Origin: Gliomastix tumulicola
Taxonomy: Eukaryota; Ascomycota; Sordariomycetes; Hypocreales; Bionectriaceae
Length of the DNA: 64,000 nt
Direction of reading: 5' to 3'
Assembly: GCA_001599755.1 (NCBI GenBank)
Contig: BCHX01000003.1
Location: forward strand, 1,054,001-1,118,000
The notes under the pieces: model-generated
The model's input: only the letters and a program-made list of their open reading frames with translations
Database searches by the model: none
Told to the model about the DNA's origin: nothing
Translations under genes and position numbers: made by a program
Shown: positions 58,382 through 64,000 of the stretch, in pieces
Numbering within the stretch: position 1 is the first letter of the stretch
Layout of the letters: each line of letters opens with the position of its first letter

Positions 58382-60929
58382 ATGAGCACCCTCAAGGGCT
58401 TATACGGCCGCGGGGAGGACGGCTCGGCCGATAACAACTTCGAGTGCGTATCTCGATCTCTTGATGGAAGCTCACCAGCTGGTGTAACCCCAACTCACAT
58501 CCTTTTCTAGTGTCGACTATGTCGTCCACCTTCAGATCCCGCCGAAAGGTGCGTATTCGTGTCCAAAAGCTAAGACGAGCCCTGCATGCTGACACCGTGA
58601 CTGCAGAACGCGCCGAGGCTGAGGCTTCCTTTGTCCAGCTCATCGAAGCCCTGACCAAGGTCGGCCTCGCTACCGAAGTCCGCCACGGAAGCGGGAGCTC
58701 CCTCCTCATCTTCACCAAAGTCGCCTCCCCAGATTTCCTCGCGCAGCAGGTCTACCGAGGCCGCCTCCAGGACTGGCTGCACGGCGTCCGGCCCTCCAGC
58801 CCGGACAAGGATGTATCACGCTCCCTGCAGGATGAGCCCGTCACCGAGGCCGAGCGCTCGCGCCTCGTGTATCTGATGATCACCAAGCCCCTGAACGAGG
58901 GCGGTGCAGGCGTCGTGCCTGGCACCGGCAAGTGGAAGTACGTCGAGAGTGTCTTCCCCCTGCACAACCACGCCTTCAACAAGGCTTGGATCCAGAAATG
59001 GAGCAAGAAGTATCTCCTCGACCAGGAAGACCTCGACGAGATCCGCGATAAGTTTGGCGAGACCGTGGCCTTCTACTTCGCCTTCGTGCAGTCCTACTTC
59101 CGCTTCCTCATCTTCCCCTCCGCCATTGGCTTCGGCGCCTGGATGGTCCTGGGCCAGTTCTCCACGGTCTACGCCCTCATCAGCTGCTTCTGGTCTGTCG
59201 TCTTCTTCGAGTACTGGAAGAAGAAGGAGATTGACCTGGCGGTGCAGTGGGGTGTTCGTGGTGTGTCCAGCATCCAGCATCCTCGCCCGCAGTTCAAGTG
59301 GGAGTATGAGGCTGAGGATCAGGTGACGGGCGAGCCTGTGAAAGTGTACGATCCTATCAAGCGCGTCAAGACTCAGCTGCTCCAGATTCCTTTTGCTCTC
59401 GTCTGTGTTGCTATCCTTGGAAGTCTGGTCGTTACCTGCAACTCGCTCGAGGTCTTCATCAACGAAGTCTACAATGGACCAGGCAAGCAGTACTTGGTAT
59501 GTCAACTCTACCTCGACTCTCATGTCACTTACTCTCCAGTCACTAACCCAACTCTTTCAAAGGCCTTTCTCCCGACTGTATTGCTCTGCACCCTCACCCC
59601 AGCTTTCTCTACCGTCCTTATGAACGCTGCCGAGACTCTTACCGAGTGGGAGAACTACCAGAACGTGGACGGTATGTGCACACATCACCAGCGTTTTGTT
59701 TGCTGTAAGCTGACATGATGCCAGACCATAATGCGGCCCTCATCCAAAAACAGTTTGTGCTCAACTTCATGACCTCGTACATGGCCCTTCTCTTCACCAC
59801 CTTCATCTACATCCCCTTTGGAGAGGAGATCCTCCTTCCGTTCCTCAATTTCTGGCACAGCACGGCTCAGGTCCTCACCTTCAGCGAGAAACCCCTTGCT
59901 ACCAAGCAGTTCGAGGTCAATCCTGCTCGCATCAGCAGTCAGATGTTCTACTTCACCGTGACGGCGCAGATTGTCAACTTCGCCACCGAGGTCGTAGTCC
60001 CCTACGTCAAGCGCCAGGCATTTGCCAAGGCCAAGGAGTTCCAGTCCAAGGAGAAGAAGCCCGAGGTCAAGGACCACCCTGAGGAGGCCGCGTTCCTGCA
60101 GAGGGTCCGACACGAGTGCGAGTTGGAGACTTATGACGTGAGCGGTGACTATCGTGAGATGGTGATTCAGTACGGTAAGTGGGCGACGACACGGATCCCA
60201 CACAGTTTGAACCTGAACCATCTTGCTAAGCTTTACTTAGGTTACCTCTCCATGTTCTCTGTGGCCTGGCCTCTGGCAGCTACGTGCTTCCTGATCAACA
60301 ACTGGGTGGAGCTGCGATCCGACGCTGTCAAGATCGCCATCGGCAGCAAGCGACCGATTCCCTGGCGATCCGACTCGATCGGTCCGTGGCTCACCGCGCT
60401 CGGCTTCCTCTCATGGCTGGGAAGCGTCACCAGCTCGGCCATTGTCTTCCTGTGCAGCGAGACGAAGAACGGGAAGACGAGCACCTCCAACAACATCACA
60501 GCCTGGAGCGTCCTGTCCGGGGTCATGTTGGCGGAGCACTTCTACTTCCTCGTGCAGCTCGTGGTCCGCTACGTTATGAGCAAGTTTGAGAGCCAGGGTC
60601 TGCAGAAGGAGCGCAGGGAGCGGTTCCTCACCAAGAAGCAGCTTCTGGAAGACACTCTCGGGCAGGATGTCGGCGAGGCGGCGGCGGCTCCGGGTGTCGA
60701 GGCGGGCGAGAAGATCACGCGGGAGGCGCTCGAGGAGGAGGCGCGACAGACATCGATCAAGGGTCATGGATCACCCGAAGAAGTGTAAGTGCTGGTGGAA
60801 TTTACGTGATCCCATGTGCATGGCATTTTCTGACAACGTTTGGTATGCAGATTCTGGCAGCGACAGCGAGGGCTGCAGGAGACGATTGCTGTTGGGCGCA
60901 AGATGATCGAGCAGACGAGCTCATCATGA
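58382..60929 (+). CDS. TMEM16/anoctamin-family lipid scramblase
   Basis: Seven exons: 58382-58443, 58511-58548, 58607-59496, 59563-59671, 59725-60174, 60241-60784 and 60851-60929, giving 723 residues. Exon 2 is only 38 nt. The cytosolic N-domain (ERAEAEASFVQLIEALTKVG, EVRHGSGSSLLIFTKVASPD) and ten membrane segments match the Nectria and Aspergillus TMEM16 proteins closely throughout, including RDKFGETVAFYFAF, LIQKQFVLNFMTSYMALLFT, NNWVELRSDA and MLAEHFYFLVQL. Acidic residues that line the Ca2+ site in that family are present in the NFATE, WVELRSD and AEHF segments. The protein is expected to move phospholipids between leaflets in a Ca2+-dependent way, or to tether ER to plasma membrane as Ist2 does in yeast. 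The end FWQRQRGLQETIAVGRKM is also conserved. Confidence 0.94.
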
Positions 60930-62808
60930 AAACATAAGCCCAAGGCTTCATTAGGAGTGCTCGACAGACGAGTCAAACAGGGCACGCCCTGTCTAATCGG
61001 CTCGACCACCTAGTTTCCAGGGGTAAGGAACGGGTTTGACGGCACCGAGTTTGGAGAAACCGGGGGCGATGGATGCTGTTTTGTATTTTTTTCTTCTTTT
61101 TTAAATTATGTTATGACCAGCTGTTGTCCAAGTTTTTTGCGCGGCGCAAGGGTTTCAGTGGCGCGGGAATGCCGAGCAGCCAACACTCGTGCGGGAAGTG
61201 GAGGGGGAAAGAAACCACGGAGTAGTAGTCAGGGAGGCAGAATGTACTAAGTGAGGGGCAGCAAGGAGACCCCAACGAGGATGCTAGCAGGCTCTGAATC
61301 ATGATCATGCGAGAAATATCCCGTCAGAGCATGGCTGGGACTTGGTGGCCGTTGAGCCGTTGCTACCTTATTAACGACGGTGGAGAAGGGGGATTCCGTG
61401 TAACGTCTTATCGTCGAAGTGATCTTATTTGGCAGGAGATGTGCAACCTGGGCAAGGCTGGTGCCATGCTAGTGAATAGTCGCTGAATTGATGAGCGCCC
61501 TGAGGGACCAACGGAACCAATTTCGCCCGACTGCCTCTGGATCGACGGGGGAAGTCGTCAGTGAAGCAGTGGTCGGGGCGCTGTTCATGATCACGTTGGT
61601 CTGCACGAGGCAGCCCAGCCCGGCCCGCGTGGCGCACGGCGTATTCAGCCGTTCCAGAGCCGTCACGTTGGTGGCGAACTGCACGCAAGTTGTTGGGCAG
61701 CTGTGCACATGGGAAAGATGGGAAGAGAGCCACAGGGCGTTCCCCCGGGAGCCAATCCTCGTCTCCGTCAGATGCCTCGTGGGCATTAGACTCGTGTCTG
61801 TGCTTCTTGGCCACCCTTCTAGCACCGATTCCTTCTCCTTAGCACGGCCTAGCACAGCCCGAGCAGAGGAGCCCTGCCTATCCACCATCTTTGCCCTGCA
61901 TGTGCTCTCGTGTCCGCCATGTGCAGAATACCGTCGAACCACGGACCTGGTGGTGCCAATCCGAGGTACAGGTACTTGGTGGCATTTATTACTAGTACTA
62001 AGTACTTGTCCCAGTGCAAGAGCACGCCCGTCGCTCTTGCCTGGTTGAGTTGACAGCGACTGCACAATTTCCAGGTTCTCAACGTCCGTCGCCCAAGGCA
62101 GAGATGATAGCCGCTCTCGATGAACGAACCCCTCCACCACCACCACCACCACCATTATATCCTACACCACCCCCTACTAGAACAATATTATAACGCCTCT
62201 CGCGTGTTGAAGCCCGTCGGGTGTGCCTCGACATCCACACGCCCACCCACCCACATCCACACTAGGTAATACCTACGCTTGCCCGGCGACCATATCCTGG
62301 CGCCTCTAGGACCTGGCCTGGCAACTGGCTGACTCTCCTGGGGTCGGTTTTCCAGGGTTCCAGGGTTCTAGGCAAGGCCAGCCCAGGTTCAAGAGTGAGC
62401 TCCAAGCCGCCTCGGCGCAGGTGTAACCGTCCCGTACCTTAATGCTGATTCCCACCTGTTATTCTCTTCTGCTTTGCTGCTTCTCTCTTCTCCCAGCTTG
62501 TGATCCCTCACCTCGTTGCTTCACGTTCCCCGAACCCGCCATTCTCTACACCCACGAACAACCCCCCGCCACGGCCCAGCGCAGTCCCCTAGAAGAACGA
62601 CGATCGGCTCCCTCTCCAGCTGGCTCTCTCCACGCACCCCGCCGACCCCAACCGGACATTCAATCTCACCACGTTTTGTTGCAGCTGTGACTGGACTACT
62701 TCCACCGCTGCTGCTGCTGCTGCTGCTACATCTGCGTCGCACGGGCCCTGGCTCGGGATCGCAACCAACCAATAGGCAGTTGACGCAGATTCGCTCCTCG
62801 CTTCAACC
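60930..62808. other. Intergenic, scramblase 3' end and next gene's leader
   Basis: 1.9 kb with no gene I can support firmly. Two long overlapping frames run on opposite strands at 61469-62155, discussed as a finding. The last 400 bp are CT-rich and include (CCA)n and CTG repeats, resembling a 5' leader of the gene starting at 62809. Confidence 0.5.
62134..62154. repeat. (CCA)7 microsatellite
   Basis: Seven pure CCA units, followed within 100 bp by CCCA/CCAC repeats (about 62240-62262). Non-coding in any supported gene model. Confidence 0.85.
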
Positions 62809-64000
62809 ATGGATGATGTCGACGAGCTTGTCATTAGTCCCTTCAGGGAGATTGTGGAAAAGGGCAAGCTGGCCATTGGCAATGCTGGTGACGGCCAGCC
62901 CATCATGGCCAAGGCCGCCCAGATGCTCGTCAAGGAGGGCGAGCGAGGCCTGAAGCGCATCGAGCCTCTGTGCAGGAAGCAGTTCGAGGACTATGGTGTT
63001 GCGTTTGTGGCCGCGCTCAAGGACAACGGTAAGCGCACTGTCTCATGCCGTGCGAGCGTGGCGAAGCTGACCACGTTTGGATGTGCTGCAGATGAGATTG
63101 CCAAGTATCGCGCCGAGCTGACGGACCTGCTGTGGGACTTTGACGACTATGTTGAGCCGGATTCCTTCGACACCGACAAGTTCGCCGAGCTGCAGACGGC
63201 CTCCCGGAAGGCGGCGCCCAAGATATACGACATTCTGATGCGGATGAAGCTCGACATCTCCTTCAGGGACGACCTGTCATCTCGAGGCTCCATTGCACAG
63301 CTGCCGACGCCTACCTCACCGCCTACGATCCCAGCACTCTTCTCTACGGGTTCGCATAGTTTGTTGGGATCAGGCGGCTCCGTGACGGATTTCCGCCATG
63401 TCGACGAGGCGACGGCTCAGATGCGGAAGCTGCTGCAGCAGGCCAACTTCGACGACGGGCCACCGAGACCGCCGTCGGCGAACCCGTGGGACTGGCAGAC
63501 GAAGCAGTCTGCCGATGGTCGGGGCCAGGACGAGAGCGAGAGCGTCCATCACCGGGCAGGTGACGAGTCGCCAGTCCTCCCAAGCGGAACACCCGGCTCG
63601 GAGCCGCGACGGCAGTCTTTCGTCACCCCGCAGCCGACTCCGAGCGTCACGAGTGCGCCCTCGGAACATGGTGGCAGCCAGCACGATGGCGAGGACCGTC
63701 GCCTCAGCAGCGTCAGCACGTCGAGTCACAACACGTTTGGCCACGGCTACCAGCGCCAGAAGAACGTCATGTCTTCGTACTCGATCCCGGAAAATTCTGT
63801 GACGGAACAGCAGAACGGCATGATCCCGTATTTCCAGACAACCAACACATTCTCCCCTGTTTCACCTCACGGACGACAGACGTCGATGACTCCGTCTACG
63901 AAATCTGAGGCGGGCACGGCAGGCGATGCCGACCATGTTCTCCCTTCACCTGGCGACACGCATCCCCCGTCCGGTTTCAACCCTGTCCCGTCGTTGGGCA
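62809..64000 (+). CDS. Conserved-looking fungal protein, N-terminal part (runs off the window)
   Basis: Exon 1 is 62809-63028; exon 2 starts at 63092 and stays open to the window end, so at least 376 residues are visible. The phase-1 junction joins KDN to DEIAKYRAEL. The first 140 residues are charged and helical (VDELVISPFREIVEKGKLAI, ALKDNDEIAKYRAELTDLLW, ASRKAAPKIYDILMRMKLDI), and look like one folded domain. A Ser/Pro/Thr-rich disordered region follows. I do not recognise the family; an N-terminal helical regulatory domain of a larger protein is possible. The C-terminus lies outside the window. Confidence 0.7.
   Translation, partial: MDDVDELVISPFREIVEKGKLAIGNAGDGQPIMAKAAQMLVKEGERGLKRIEPLCRKQFEDYGVAFVAALKDNGKRTVSCRASVAKLTTFGCAADEIAKYRAELTDLLWDFDDYVEPDSFDTDKFAELQTASRKAAPKIYDILMRMKLDISFRDDLSSRGSIAQLPTPTSPPTIPALFSTGSHSLLGSGGSVTDFRHVDEATAQMRKLLQQANFDDGPPRPPSANPWDWQTKQSADGRGQDESESVHHRAGDESPVLPSGTPGSEPRRQSFVTPQPTPSVTSAPSEHGGSQHDGEDRRLSSVSTSSHNTFGHGYQRQKNVMSSYSIPENSVTEQQNGMIPYFQTTNTFSPVSPHGRQTSMTPSTKSEAGTAGDADHVLPSPGDTHPPSGFNPVPSLG

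Overview
This window looks like nuclear DNA of a filamentous ascomycete, most likely a Sordariomycete. The genes carry short introns (mostly 50-120 nt) with GT...CTAAC...AG signals. The products are eukaryotic housekeeping proteins, and several match Pezizomycotina forms closely, for example a TMEM16 scramblase of the Nectria/Aspergillus type, a Ras1 ending in CVIM, and a GH16-WSC wall enzyme. I rebuilt 20 complete genes and one gene truncated at the right edge, joining exons by splice signals and reading-frame phase. I saw no tRNA, rRNA, transposon, CRISPR array or RIP-like AT-rich tract.

Layout. At 1-11 kb: ras1 (-), a MoCF/CinA-type molybdopterin-binding protein (-) with a 9-nt microexon, GMF/Aim7 (+), NBP35 (-), deoxyhypusine hydroxylase (+) and Pol I subunit RPA12 (-). 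At 11-31 kb: cohesin loader SCC2/Mis4 (+), then IML1 (-) and an LST4/FNIP homologue (+) facing away from each other across 4 kb. At 31-39 kb: helicase DBP10 (-), spliceosomal J-protein SPF31/DNAJC8 (+), mitochondrial MDJ1 (-) and SAP30 (-). A 5.6-kb gene-free stretch precedes a C2H2/fungal_trans transcription factor (+, 44.7-47.9 kb). At 48-64 kb: F-box protein (+), hotdog thioesterase (-), PEX12 (+), GH16-WSC protein (+), calcineurin-like phosphoesterase (-), TMEM16 scramblase (+) and the start of an unrecognised conserved gene (+).

How the genes relate. Most neighbours are functionally independent, but eight head-to-head pairs share promoters. Four of these intergenic regions hold a perfect 11-bp tandem motif, CTTATCTTATC/GATAAGATAAG, and I noticed no perfect copy elsewhere in the window. 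This is the strongest unexplained signal here. IML1 and LST4/FNIP, which act on the two Rag GTPases upstream of TORC1, are adjacent. NBP35 (Fe-S assembly) and DOHH (a diiron enzyme) share a promoter. PEX12 shares a promoter with a thioesterase ending in Pro-Arg-Leu.

Limits. All gene models come from reading the sequence, without transcripts or database searches. Exon coordinates rest on splice consensus and frame continuity. Gene names rest on recognised motifs and remembered family features.
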